A stretch of 64,000 bases of DNA from contig OY744609.1 of assembly GCA_963556255.1 (NCBI GenBank), forward strand, positions 5,825,753 through 5,889,752, given 5' to 3'. Positions 21,681-33,868 of this stretch are shown piece after piece. Position 1 is the first letter of the stretch. Every line of letters begins with the position of its first letter. Origin of the DNA: Allolobophora icterica (lineage: Eukaryota; Annelida; Clitellata; Crassiclitellata; Lumbricidae). Both the position numbers and the translations under genes were made by a program. The notes under the pieces are model-generated. The model was not told where the DNA came from. It searched no databases and saw only the letters and a program-made list of their open reading frames with translations.

Positions 21681-22510
21681 ATTATAATTACAATAACCCA
21701 ATCCATCCACTGACTGAAGAAACCGCTCCCGCTTGTAGCTGTCTCTGACAAGCCCGGGAGTTTTGGACTGCCGTATTTTACATGTGTATTTCTAAAATTA
21801 TGTAAATATTAATTAAAAGATATGAATCATATAGCTAATAGAAATTTCCATGGGATTTCGAAGATCAGAAATTTAACATTACGAAGTATAATATCACTTA
21901 TTGTTATAATTATGCTAAATGCACTAAAAGCTGAACATGAATGTTGTCAAACGGGTCCTATCTTTAAGCTTGAATACAGATTTTAACAAATTTATAATCA
22001 TTTTAGATTTGTTTTCAAATAAATCGAAGCCTGACGCCAACCACGAATACAACAGATTTGGGCATTTGCAATACTGATATCAAGGACCTAACAATAGATT
22101 TATAATTATTATAATCTATGGTCTTGATGTAGACTGAAGCAAAGATTTTCACTTATTAACATCTTTGAACTGAAGCATTGATTCAAAATTATCCTGATAG
22201 CACAAATTTACACGTATTTGGGGTGACCGGGAGATTATAATTTTTTTTAGATATCACCTAGAGTCGAGGTCTTAAACCTTATAACATTGAAACAATAATT
22301 TCTGCAGAAGGATTTTAAAATTTATTTCTAAATGGACGTTAGAAAAGCATGTTGGAAAAGTATTTTGGAAAAGTATTTTGAGTTCTTCAAAAAACCTTTG
22401 AAAATACTTATACAAAATACTATTGAAAGGTATTTTGAAAATACAAAATAAAATAGAATTTTCTGTTTGCAAATAGAAATCTATTTTCAAAATGTTATTG
22501 TCCCCATCTA
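21680..22510. other. AT-rich intergenic sequence
   Basis: No gene seen. 22120-22510 resembles 33590-33870 and 7975-8215 and ends in a degraded TGCCCATC-type module. Confidence 0.4.
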
Positions 22511-23126
22511 GCTTAATCTAGGAAACAGAATGACAAGGAACAAGAAAGCAAGAGGCTTGACGGTAATTGTAACTGTAATAATAATTTATATTGCGCCGGT
22601 GTCTAATGCACAAGGCATCAACCGATGGCATATGAACACCAAGCCGTAATCAGGTCAATCCTGACGGTAAGTACGTACGAAAGGTTCAGCAAAACTAATT
22701 ATTAATCGGCCACCTGCAGTTATTGTAGTAATATCTCAGATAAGAACAAACTATATTTCATTTGCCTGACAAGAATGCACAAACGCCTTTAATTTGACAA
22801 AGAAAATGAAATGTCGAGTCCTCTCAAACTGGCTTAATAAAGGACCAGTAAAACTAATTATTAATTTTCCACCTGAAATTATTGCAATAATATATCAGAT
22901 AAGAACAAACTATATTTCATTTGCTTGACAAGAATACATGCACGCTCTCAATTTGACAAAGAAAATCAAATATCGCGTCTTCTGCGGCTGACGTTTTAAT
23001 TGTGCCATTCTGAAATCTGTGGATAGCATGAAATATTATTAACGATGAAGGTAATGTAAGGTAATGTAACTTAAAAGTTTCTTTAAGTACGTGTTAAAGC
23101 CTTATTACTCCCACGATTCTAAACCC

Positions 23127-24262
23127 ACTCTTCCTGGGGGCGAGGAGGAGGTGTGCAAAGACGGCAAGGGTGGCCGGTCGAGTGCTGAACAGTAGACAGG
23201 ATGCGAATGACCTTCTAGCGGCCCAGCTCCACGTATCGGTGGATGGTCGGGCCTCAAGCAGGAGGGACAAACCCCTCGCGTGTACTCCTGGGTGACCGAT
23301 GGATCGTCCCTCCTCTGGGGGGGGAGGACTATGTCCAGGCAGTGAAGGTGAGGGGGAACCTGTTGCCGTCTGCGGAGCAAATCCCGCGCGGGCGGCGTAC
23401 GGGTCCAGTATGGTGTGACGCCGGGTGCAGCGCTCAAGGCACCCTGGCTCACATCTCCCAAAGCTGTGTGAGGATCCACCGTCTCCGGTGCGCTAGGCAT
23501 AACTCGGTGCTTGATCTGATATCCTAAAAGATCGAGTCAAAGGGTCACTCGGTGATCCAAGAGCCGGTTATACCTACGGGAGCTGGTAGGGGCAAGCCTG
23601 ACTTGGTGACCCTGGTGGACCGTGTCGCCTATGTTGTTGACATGACATTACCTCGGACTGTAATGATATGAGCGGTCCATATGAGGAGAAGGTCTGCTAT
23701 TATGCACGACTTGATGTCATCGACTGGGTGGCTAATGTCTTCCCGGGGGCGCTGTGTGTGTTTGGGGCGGTTGTACTGAACTGGCGAGGAGCGCTCCACC
23801 ATGCCTCGTCGGGCCTCCTCCGCAAGTTGGGGGTAGGCCCAGCTGCCGAAACCCTAATGTCGTGCCGGGTACTAACATACACTGCGAACATGTTTCGACA
23901 CTTTCCCGGTCGATAGAGTGGGCTCCGAGGACGCCGGATGCTGAAACAGCCTAGGCACCGCGTTCATGAAAGCACCATACCCATTTCGGACCAAGTACGG
24001 AGGTCCGTTCAACGCGGTCGGTCCAAAAGGTGACAATACGCGAGAGAGTCCCTGGTCTCGATTGCTCGCCAAACTGGAGGCGATCTGCCCTGAGGGTCGC
24101 CTCGGTCGGGATACCAGCTGCGTGCTTTCCATCCGGGAAGGCACAAACACTTTGTGGGTGGGCAAATCACTAAATTAAGATCCGGTATCCGCGAGAGGCA
24201 ATGCACAATGATGAGACTTCCTGGTCGCGTGAACAATCGGGCCTATCTGAGCGTCAAAAAAT
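23127..24262 (+). mobile_element. R2-like retrotransposon 3' fragment
   Basis: GC-rich island. At 23414-23467 it encodes a C-x3-C-x7-H-x4-C zinc knuckle followed by Arg-Cys-x-Arg-His-Asn, as in the C-terminus of R2 proteins. At 23591-23647 a Lys-Pro-Asp-Leu-Val ... Val-Val-Asp-Met-Thr block matches the restriction-like endonuclease motif, and a Trp-Arg-Gly ... Leu-Leu-Arg-Lys-Leu-Gly block follows. Stops and frameshifts inactivate it, and it ends in a short A run. It replaces about 150 bp present upstream of genes B and E. Confidence 0.75.
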
Positions 24263-24264
24263 AA

Positions 24265-24615
24265 TGATAAGGCAAGGGTAAAGGCAGGGCAATGTGAGGC
24301 ATGCCATTCACTTACAGGTAGGGTGGAATGAGCTGATGTAAGGTTATAAAATTTAAGGTAAAGTATTGTAAGATAAAGTGAGATAAGGAAAGGTAATAAA
24401 GGCAAGGAAATGGGAAGGTAATAAAGGCAAGGGAAAGGGAAGGTAATGAAGGCAAGGGAAAGGGAAGGTAATGAAGGCAAGGGAAAGGGAAGGCAATGAA
24501 GGCAAGTGAAAGAGATGGTAAGTGAAATAAGGCATATGGTAAAAGTAAGGTACTGTAAGGTAAAGAAATGTACGATGACATAAAAGTAACGTCAACACAA
24601 GGTAAAGTAAGAACT
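24265..24615 (+). repeat. Purine-rich GGTAA repeat field upstream of gene C
   Basis: Same degenerate repeat as 8590-9100. AAAGGGAAGGTAATGAAGGC is tandemly expanded here. Confidence 0.6.
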
Positions 24616-24958
24616 GGTCTTTGGATCAGGCCCGCCGAGAGGGGGAGAGGGGCAAATGCGATTTTTGGGGCTCGGGCCGGGCCCGCAATCAACTTATGAA
24701 AAATATTATAATCAGTTTTAAACAGTTTATAATTTACGCCTTTTTAAATATGATTGTACTGTCACTTAATTACAATTAGCATAAACTGCAAGCATCTTAA
24801 TATTACCTTACTTATCTTTTTTTGCTATGGAACACGCCCACAGCCCACTTCCGTCTAAGGACTTTATTCTGCTAAAGCCTAAAGATAGTATAGAGGCTCG
24901 TGACTGCTGTGTCTAGCGGCTCGGAGTTTCTGTCGGCGGGCCTGCTTTGGATACTTGA

Positions 24959-27229
24959 TGTCTATTCGGCATTTGATATGGTCGATCATGATATCCTTCT
25001 TCGTCGTTTGCAGCTATCTTGTGGCATCTCTAACACTCCTCTTCTCTGGTTTAAATCGTATCCTTCTGATCGCTCCCAGATGGTTGTCTTTGGTGACCCT
25101 AGATCTCAATGGGTCAAGGTTAGATTTGGCGTACCCCAGGGCTCTGTACTTGGACCTATCCTCTATATCCTCTATACCAGGGGTTCTCAAACTTTATTTT
25201 TATTGTACCCCCAGGTCAAAAAATCGAGTGTTGGCGTACCCCTAGCAAAAGTACCGTCTGATCAGAAATTACAGGCGAGCGCGAAGTGCCCCTGCAATTA
25301 GCGTAGGACCATGGCACAGGTAGTCAAATTTAAAATATAATTTCAAGAATGTAAAATATAATTTTTAAGAATGAAATCATATCAACAAAAGGTAAAATTA
25401 AATCACTAGGCCTCAGACTCGTAGCGACCGCCCTCCGTACCCTCCGACCGAAGGGGGCCCCGCAAGGAAGGGCCCCCTACAAGGGGCAACAAATAATTGT
25501 GAACGGCGTGAAGTCATTATGATACTGTCTTGATACATCACATAATGCTATATAATAGCTACGCATTTTATAACCAATTTGCGGAGAACAAGGCTCGAAA
25601 GAAGCACTTTGCGTAATACGGAAGTGGAATACATGTAGGCCTACACTGTAGGAGTAGGCCTATGTAGGCCTATGCATAATATGAACCATGTATATTGTAT
25701 ATTACCGCGTTCCAGTTTCCGCATTGTAAGGGGCCCCCAACGTACGTTCGGAGGGGGCCGCGTTCTTTGTTGCTACGGCTCTGCTAGGCCTATTACAAAG
25801 TGTTAATGTGAGCTGTGGGCCTGTTTCGACAAGCACAGATTTACAATATCTGGTTTAATATTAATCAATTTCAAACGCAAATCTGGTTCGAGTTCAAGCA
25901 TTGTTCTGTAGGCCTATTTGTTTTTAATCGCAAGCATTGCTGGAAAAACCAGTTTCGCACAGATATGACGTGCTGAAGGGAATAAAATTTTTAAAGCTCG
26001 ATCAGAAATTAATCCATATTCAGCTCTTCGCTTCAGCCAGAAATCGCACAACATGTCTTTCATGAATTGGTTTTTCAATCCAACATCACATGAAAGTTCA
26101 ACAAAATGGTTTCTCGATCCCGGACTGAAAAATCTGCCGGCAACACTAGGCCTACATCCGAAAATGGAAAGATAGGGATAAACTCATAGAAAATTTAAAG
26201 AAAAAGAAGCGTAAGGTGGACTTCAATAGTCAATAGCTAATCAAAGAAACATGGGAATAAACTCATTGAAAATTTCTTTTTTTCATTTTATTTTCGCGTA
26301 CCCCTTAGCGACACCTGGCGTACCCCTAGGGGTACGCGTACCACCGTTGAGAACCCCTGCTCTATACGGCTGACATTTCCCTGATCTTTACCAAACATGC
26401 TGCGACGGGCCACCTCTATGCTGATGACGCGCAAGCTTTTGTTCATGGTCCACCAGCTGATCAACTTTCCACTGTTTCCTCCGTTGATGCACTTACCCAA
26501 GACTTGCACCTTTGGATGTCATCCAATCGACTTTGTTCAAATTCCACCAAGAATCAATTGGTTTGGTTTGGCACTAAGCAACAACTAAATAAGCTTGACT
26601 ATTCACTGCTGGCACTCAAGTTTCCTTCGTATACCTACTCCTCCAGTGTACGCGATCAGGGTGGCACTCTTGACTCCTCCCTCACCTTTGCTGAACATAT
26701 CTCGACTCTGACTCGCTCCTGCTTCTTCCAACTGAGACGACTAAGAGCTATCAGGCGATCCACTGTGCCTACTGTCTTTACCTCCATTGTTCATGCATTC
26801 ATTTGCTCTCGGATCGACTACTGTAACTCTCTCCTCCTCGGTCTCCCCATGCTACGCTCCCCCTCCAATCATTCTTAAATGCTGCTGCTAGAATCATAGC
26901 ACGTCTTCGTCGATTAGCTCATATCTCCACATATATGGTTGAAGTCTTATGCTGGCTCGTCCTTTGCGCTCTACTGACCGTCGTGATCTCTTTGTCCCTC
27001 GTACTAAGACCACTCTGGCCCAACGTCGAGCTTTTGCTGTAACAGGTCCCTCTGCTTGGAATGGTCTTCCATCTCGACTTCGAACTAAACTCATGATGGG
27101 AATCTCTCCTGCATCTACTCGCTTGCTCAAGACGTTTCTGTTTCCAAGGGGCTCATGCACTGAGGGCGCCTCTGAATAGTTTATACTGCGAGAGGCGCCT
27201 TATAAATTACTAGATACGATACGATACGA
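24959..27229 (+). mobile_element. L2-type retrotransposon upstream of gene C
   Basis: 5'-truncated at the reverse-transcriptase core. It carries AFDMVDHDIL, GVPQGSVLGP, LYADDAQAFVHG, the linker and C-terminal blocks, an end GAGGGCGCCTCTGAATAG and an ACGATACGAT tail. The flanks share TACTTGA, and genes B, D and E have the empty site. It has several frameshifts and hosts a hAT element. Confidence 0.85.
25178..26359. mobile_element. hAT non-autonomous element nested in L2
   Basis: Inverted ends CAGGGGTTCTCAA/TTGAGAACCCCTG with a perfect 8-bp target duplication CTCTATAC (25170-25177, 26360-26367). It interrupts the L2 ORF right after the Leu-Tyr-Ile-Leu-Tyr-Thr block. The interior has GGGGGCCCC-rich arms near 25445 and 25740 and no long ORF. 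Confidence 0.9.
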
Positions 27230-27388
27230 TACTTGAATGTTTAGTAAAGTAATAAAGAAACATCAAAGGCCTTAATTGGAAATCACTTTGACAAGTAACT
27301 GCCAACAAGTGACAAATTGAAGCGTTTTGTGGCACGCTATCTCCGTAATTAGACAAGTGGAAAAGAATTATTAAATTTGTCTTTATGG

Positions 27389-27421
27389 TATAAATACAGG
27401 CGCTATGCTCCTGCTCATCGT
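27389..27421 (+). promoter_or_regulatory. Gene C core promoter (TATA box)
   Basis: TATAAATA at 27389-27396, about 110 bp before the ATG at 27502. Only about 160 bp of the conserved upstream region remains attached. The rest was pushed about 2.3 kb away by the L2 insertion ending at 27229. Confidence 0.6.
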
Positions 27422-27501
27422 GTTCAGCTCAGCCGCTCTTCTCGTTGCGTCGTCAACTGCTACACAGCCGAAAAAGTGAGAAGAGACTGCAATAGTTCAA
27501 A

Positions 27502-30500
27502 ATGGTAAGAACACTCTGGTGGCTAGAACACACTAAAAACACTGCTTTCGGACAGCCATAGAGTTCTGAAGGTCATTAATATAGAATAAGAATAAAGAAA
27601 AAGAAACAATAATCACAAGCCTAAGAAAGAAACTAAATAATATAATTGTAAAGACAGACAAAAACTTAACAATCTATGACTCAAGTCATGAGCAAAGTGT
27701 GAGGAAAGATTTTTTGAATAAGTGCCAGCTAAGCAGTTTACGAATTTTAGAGGGCCAGTGCATTTAATCGAGAATAGACGTAAATTAGTTCGAACAAATC
27801 CTGCTCTATGGTCACATCTGGTTCTGGTATAGTGAGCACGTGAGTCAGAAACCCTGGGGAAATGTTTAACGGCAGGTGGTAGTAAATTCTTGGCAGAGCG
27901 AAATATAAATATACATTTATCAACCTGGCCAATTGGTAAAATACGAAGATCTTGAAATATCTGTCCTGTGTGAGAGTTGTAGGGATTACCCGCAATAATA
28001 CGGACAGCTCTATTCCATAGTATATACAATCTCTTCAGCCTGGTTTGGTAATTGGACGCCCATACAATATGGAAGCAGGCAAAATAAGGGTGGGTGAGGA
28101 ATGGTATAATTTAAATATAATAGTCCGGGGTAGTAAGTAGGATATATGAGATAAATATCCCCACATTCTTAGCTATTTTATTGGATATCTGCGTAATATA
28201 ATCCTTCTAGGTTAGGTGTTCATCAACGTAAACTCCAAGAAATTTGGTAGACTTAACTTGCAGAATGGGTTTATTATCAATTGAGGTAGTAACATTTTGA
28301 CGAGGCATAGTTTCTCTACGAGAGCGAAGTTACCTTTGACCAGATTAAGCGACACTCTGTTGATTCTGAACCAGTCGGCAAAAGCTGTGAGGTTCAGAAT
28401 TTACAAGGCCCATCAGTTGTCGAGGGACCTATGTTAACAGAAGACTGAGAGTTTTAGACCAATGAGGTAAGATAGATATTTCTTTACATTTAGCAACCTC
28501 ATCTCTGCAACCTTGCATAAATATCGGGACCACTTTAGTTATTTTTAATGTTGTCGATACTATATCAGTATCAAATGAGCAGTTAATTATCATAGTTACC
28601 GGAACTGCTAGGTAATTTGATTTAGGACTGGCTAAGAAGAGATCATCAGGGCCTGAACTGTGCGTTATGTGAAGCCACCGACCCAAATAAACAATCTTCT
28701 CAGGAGAGGTCAACTGAATAAGAAAAAAATTTTGAGGAGGTGGTTTCACAAAATTACGTCACTAGAAATTTTTCCAGCGAGGGATTGTCCAGTGCTAATA
28801 AAATAGACATTAAATTTCTTATCCATCTGACTGACATAATTGATCCTAATACTATTTACAGTTGTGCAATCAATGTAAGTAGGAGAGGCACGTGTGTGAA
28901 ATATATTTTGGCCCTCATAGTTTAATAAGAATGTCAATCGCGACGAGAAACCATGTCGACAATGGGCTGTGAAACACATAATCTCAAAGCGGCCTAAGTA
29001 GGCCCCTAAATTTTCCCGGTTTAAACAATTAAGCTCGTTCGTTTCAGCCGGTTCGCCGTCTAAGCAAAATTAGTTTAGTCCGTTTGAAACCGTCATTTTG
29101 AAAGCATACCTTTACGGTATATTTAGATTTGCGTAGAATTAAGTGTGAAAAGAACGTCCCTTGGAACGATGCCATTTGTAAAAAGTGACGTGGTGATTAA
29201 TATTCATGACACACATAACCTCAAAGCGACCTAAATAAATTGGCCCTCTTAAACCCGTTAGGTTCGTTCGTTTCAGCAGGTTCGCCACCTAAGTAATTTA
29301 GCTTAAGCCCTTTTGAAGTCGTTATTTAAACGAGCAGCCCTTAACTGTATTTTTAGATTAACGTAGAATTAAGTGTGAAACGAACGTCCCTTGGAATGTC
29401 GCCATTTACAAAAAGTACGTCATTGATCATTTATATTCAATGAGAGGAGCGTAACAGAAAGTTGACTTCATTACACACTTCATGACAATTTTGTTCGTTT
29501 ATATTATTAGTTTGGAAAATTCAGTGGCATAAGAGTTCTGTTCCGCTTTAATTCGAATCTGCTTAAATTTATTCCTATAATTAATGTCTCTATTCCTTCT
29601 CTGCCACTCTCACCATATTTGGTTTTTATATCTATTTCTCTCTGACTCCATCTCTCTCCGACTGTCTCTCTGTCTCAACCCTTATCGTTTTCTTTACGCT
29701 TATCTTCACCACTATGGTTGCTTCTGTCGTTTCGAGTCGTTAGGAGACCATATACGATGTCATATAACGAAACTATACATGCATGAACTGTATAATAATA
29801 TTTCAGATCAAGAACGTCATTTTTGTGGGCCTCTGCATGCTAATTGTAATCCAAAGTAAGACCGTTTCCTTATAATACGAACAATATTGCTTAATCGATT
29901 AGAATAAAACGTAATAGTTAACGACTTTAATTTTTCCACTGTGGTGATGTCGATGACGGCAACGATAACGCAGACGCATATATATATAAGGTTGCAATTG
30001 TAGGATATAGTAGGTGCTTACTTATATTACTTATATTGCGCCTATCTAAGGAAACTCACCAGAGTTGCACCGACCTTATTGCACGAGACCACCATCCAAC
30101 ATATTGGTCTTCAACCACATGCGAAATAGAGGCATGGAAAGTAGAAGAAGCTTATGCTGCAGATTACACGAAATCAGTTCCAGAATGAAGAGCACCTCAG
30201 TTTGGGGGGGGGGCTGTCCGAACCTTCCCACAAGAACCAGTGTTTAATCTAGACACATTTCGGGGGAAATTCCCCCCTCCAGGATTTATGTTTGCCCCAG
30301 AGGCCAGAAATATTTTCATGCAGACACCTTTTGGGGGGAATTCCCTCCCCCTCCCCCGGATTCATGTTTGGCCACCCCAGAGCCGAGCAATATAAGAAAA
30401 AAGTAACATTTTAAGATATACGAAAGTGTTTCTGAGAGGTGAATTCCTAAAAAAAAGGTCGTCAAATTTTTCAGGGATGATTTCCGAAAGAAAGTGGAAC

Positions 30501-31652
30501 GTTTTGTGGGAGAAATGACTAAAAAAAGTCATCAACTTTTTTGTGAACATGAAATCCCAAATATCCCCCAAAAGTCGTTTGATTTTCGAACATGGATGAA
30601 AAATGACCCAAAAGGTCGCCCTTGTTGGCCCACCACAAACTTGTCCCCCACCGCCATAAGAGGGGGACTAGATTAATCACTGCACAAGAAGGCAGTCTCA
30701 AATAGTTAGTTCGACAAGGCAAATTCTTGAATTTTGTAGATTTCTAACCGATAAAATAGAGTTCTCATACATCAGCCAATGCAAAATGTAAAACATGTAG
30801 TATATGTAATACATCGACCTTTAAACAATAATTTATCGTTTGAAGACAACATTTGAAATAGGTGTAATCTGCGAAAAGGATGACGTTGGAGATGAAGAGA
30901 GCGTGGTCAAGAGATGGCGTGGTGAAGCGGCAGAGATAGCAAAGCGTGCTTGGCCGTGTCCCGAACGTAACCTATGCCCCATCCATAACGTTTGTAAGTT
31001 TTTTCAGTGGTAGCATTCCAGTTTATAATACGGTTAGGCAACCCCGTCTCAGTATATATATATTATGTGATTAGAGATTTTAAGAAGCCTTAGGGTTCGT
31101 AGTGAATTCTCAATGTGAACCCGTTCTTCAGTTAAGAGTCCAAACGCATTCCCAAAGACGGTGGTTGTTAGGATTAACTTTCTGGAATTAACAGATATTA
31201 TCAGTGAGGTTGCAACACACATTGACATAAACTCTATCCAACAATCAAGAACTTTTAAGTGTGAAAAGTTCATGAATCTTCGATAGCGACTACAAAAACT
31301 CACAGCCTGGAAGAAATCGCACCTTTCCGACATTCAAACATCGAAAATGACTTCGTCTTTATTCTCTGCAGTTTACGTCGCGAGCATTTAGGGCAGCAAT
31401 TGAAGTAGTCTACATTAACATTAAAATGATAAGATGGAATTAATTCATATTGAAGGTAAAATGCCGTCCAGAAGATTTTCTAGTAAATTGTGTGGTGGAC
31501 TAGTCGATGGCTAACTTAACCTGTACTAACAACGACTCTATTAATAATGGCGCTATTATCCAACATATTCGTGTAATAGTTCTTGTATCTTTTTATCGAA
31601 AACCAAGAGAGGATTAATTCCAAACCTTTTTCGTACAGGTAAACCATGCTAA
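27502..31652 (+). CDS. Gene C: secreted four-cysteine peptide precursor, 65 residues
   Basis: ATG 27502-27504 is followed directly by GTAAG. Coding exons 2-4 are 29807-29855, 30862-30993 and 31639-31652 (TAA stop), with the same phases as the other copies. The signal-peptide exon differs only near its end. Exon 3 keeps the acidic stretch and Lys-Arg 34-35, and has a second Lys-Arg at 45-46. Cysteines lie at 50, 56, 62 and 65 (C-x5-C-x5-C-x2-C), and the stop follows the last. The predicted mature peptide is 19 residues, proline-rich with one tryptophan, unlike the A/D or B/E types. Intron 2 carries a 445-bp hAT-type element (30238-30682), and an L2 element sits 160 bp before the TATA box. Function unknown. 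Confidence 0.75.
27600..28925 (-). mobile_element. Non-LTR retrotransposon remnant, second type (gene C intron 1)
   Basis: The minus strand gives, in order, a Phe-Asn-x-Tyr-Phe block, Gly-Pro-Asp-Asp-Leu, a Pro-Ile-Phe block, Phe-Leu-Gly-Val-Tyr, and a C-terminal block with Arg-Ala-Val-Arg-Ile-Ile and Pro-Tyr-Asn-Ser-His-Thr. These are typical of a non-LTR lineage distinct from the L2 copies here. Frameshifted, with the central catalytic block missing. Confidence 0.65.
28968..29440 (+). repeat. Direct tandem repeat, 2 x about 237 bp (gene C intron 1)
   Basis: Units start at about 28972 and 29209 with CACATAA(T/C)CTCAAAGCG and end near CCATTT(G/A)(T/C)AAAAAG. The gene D copy is at 42398-42840. 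Genes B and E lack it. Confidence 0.65.
30238..30682. mobile_element. hAT-type element in gene C intron 2
   Basis: Inverted ends CAGTGTTTAATCTAG and CTAGATTAATCACTG. 8-bp target duplication CACAAGAA (30229-30236, 30683-30690) with one extra C on the left. All other copies have the uninterrupted site. Interior has no recognisable transposase. Confidence 0.8.
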
Positions 31653-31991
31653 TAGACTGCAGCAGCGCCTCTTTGAGGATGACGGGTAAGTGTTCAATGC
31701 GCTGCCCCTGTTAAAAAATTGGGTTTCATCGTCTCTGATAAGAAAGCTTAACACAACCGTGTAGCAATTTAAAAGTAACTCTGCTTTGTCTAATGTAGCA
31801 TAAAACACAAGTGCATCGAATTCATCTAAAACACATTGCCTGGTGTTAAGAGTAGTTTCATTGCTGAAGACGCATACAATGACTTTGCATTTGCTTTCAA
31901 TTACCTTACCTAGCATTCTCAATGTATGTCTGGGATATATATCGAAGACAGTGTATTTGCCTAACGATAGATTTCGTTACGATTGTTGCAG

Positions 31992-32450
31992 ATTCGTCCG
32001 ATTAACGGCAGACAGAAAAAGAGACGCCATCCAACTACCAAAAATCTTTATCATGAAGTAATTAGAGGACATCCAAATTTTAAGAAATTGACTTATTATT
32101 TCAATTATTCAGGCCTAATCTAAATTACAATAAACTAATTAAATAACTGCATCGCATGAACGCGTGTTCTAATTTGTATTCATCTATTAAAATTAGTTAG
32201 GTTATAATTAGGGCTACGTTTTCGTCTACTTTGGGTTCATGCAGCAACTGAATCTAGATCCTGGAAAATTGGATCCCTCCCTGTACGCACAAGTACTTCT
32301 TTCACTCCTTCCCCACCTATGTACGAACTCTTGACGCATCCGCTCCCCTAAGACCAGCTGCAGAATGTGGCAGCACGACAGGTCATGGCAGCGGCTGTCT
32401 GCACTTTAGGCCAGATTGAAGGATGAATAAACCATAGACTCGTCGCTGAG
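31992..32450 (+). other. Gene C exon 5, 3' UTR
   Basis: Acceptor GATTGTTGCAG precedes it. Exon 4 ends at 31685 with a GTAAGTG donor. AATAAA is at 32426-32431. The transcript end is inferred to lie 15-30 bp beyond it. Confidence 0.5.
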
Positions 32451-33005
32451 AAGTGTGATAGTTTAATAATAGCGTTCAGAGGTTATGACCTTAAGGTGGC
32501 ATACAAGTGACACCTCTCCCACAATCCTACTTCCTCAGTAGAACCTGATAGCTGTAAAGAGTGAAGTCTGGCTCACTTGAAGGCCAATCAATTTGAAGGC
32601 CAATATAGGCAAATCATAGGTTTTAGCCTCCCCCTGCGCATTTTAAGAACCTCCCTAAATAGGCGCGTCCTATGTAACACTCGACGAATATTACTTGCTG
32701 GTGAAGGGGCCCTATGTAAATACCCTGGTGTAAGAGACAGATGGTGTGCGCACTCCTATTTTTGCTATATATTTTTGACTAGACTTATTTGTATTCAGTA
32801 GGTGGCGCTGGATATCACAGTACGAGCATGGCCATGTATGTATGATGATTGCCTACAATAAAATCGTAGGCCCTAATCGTAATCTGCAAATTTCTATTCA
32901 CGAGCGCTAGTCAGTTCAGCGGGGGTTTCCAGAGAGTAGTCCAAAGGAGGTCCGAATCCGGTTTCCCGGAGGCCAGACCAAGAGAGCAGGTGTTAAGGCG
33001 GTACC

Positions 33006-33215
33006 GGTCCGCTATTCCGGGGTCCGTTATTCCTGGGTCCGTTATTCCAGGGTCCGCTATTCCGGGGTCCGCTATTCCGGGGTCCACTATTCCAGGAGTC
33101 CGCTATTCCGGGGCCCGTTATTCCTGGGTCAGTTATTCCAGGGTCCGCTAATCCGGGGTCCGCTGTTCCGTGGTCCACTATTTCGGTTTCCGCTATTCCG
33201 GGAGTCCGCTGTACC
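33006..33215 (+). repeat. 15-bp minisatellite
   Basis: About 14 units of GGTCCGCTATTCCGG with variation (GTTATTCCTG, CACTATTCCAG). Both strands stay open, so ORFs here are artefacts. Confidence 0.85.
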
Positions 33216-33227
33216 CGGAGTCCCCCG

Positions 33228-33465
33228 GAATATACATACATACAATATACATACGTACAACATACATACATACAGCACACATACATACAAACATGCATAC
33301 ATACATACATACATAATGCATATATTCACATATACATTGATACACATATAAATGCACACATACATACATACATGCATACATACATACATACGCACATACA
33401 TACATACATCATACAACAAATGATACACATACATACATACATGCATATATACATATATACAAAAC
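33228..33465 (+). repeat. (CATA)n microsatellite
   Basis: Tetranucleotide ATAC/CATA array directly after the minisatellite. It produces artefactual Tyr-Val-Cys-Met ORFs on the minus strand. Confidence 0.9.
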
Positions 33466-33868
33466 ACAAAAATCTAGCCCATACACGGCTCATCCACTTC
33501 CAAATGAGTCAGTAACCACGTGATCAGCAGTTAGAACCGGAACCGGTCAATAGCCACACTTGGCCTAACTCTTTACAATATACGGCTCTGGACTGAAGCA
33601 AAGATTTTCACTTATTGACCGAAGCATTGATTAAATATTATCCTGCTACCTCAAATTTACACGTATTTCGGGTGACCAGAAGATTATTAATTTTTTAATT
33701 GTCACCTGAAGTCGAGGTCTTAAACCTTATAACATTGAAACAATGATTTTTGAAGAAGGATTTAAAAATTTATTTTTGAAACGGAAGTTAGAAATGTATT
33801 TTGGAGAGAAAAAATTGAAATTCTCCAAAAGTATTTTTTTAATATTTTGAAAATACTTATTCAAAATA

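Noticed and set aside
21194..21751. ORFs of 113-138 residues on both strands with Ser-Leu, Arg-Glu or Thr-Glu repeats
   Set aside because: Produced by the TCTG/TC microsatellite, open in many frames at once.
31992..32115. Open, very basic frame at the start of exon 5, open in all five copies
   Set aside because: It lies after in-frame stops in exon 4, has no ATG of its own near the start, and recent duplication alone explains its persistence.
33129..33467. Minus-strand ORFs with Tyr-Val-Cys-Met repeats, superficially cysteine-rich
   Set aside because: Translation of the CATA microsatellite and 15-bp minisatellite.
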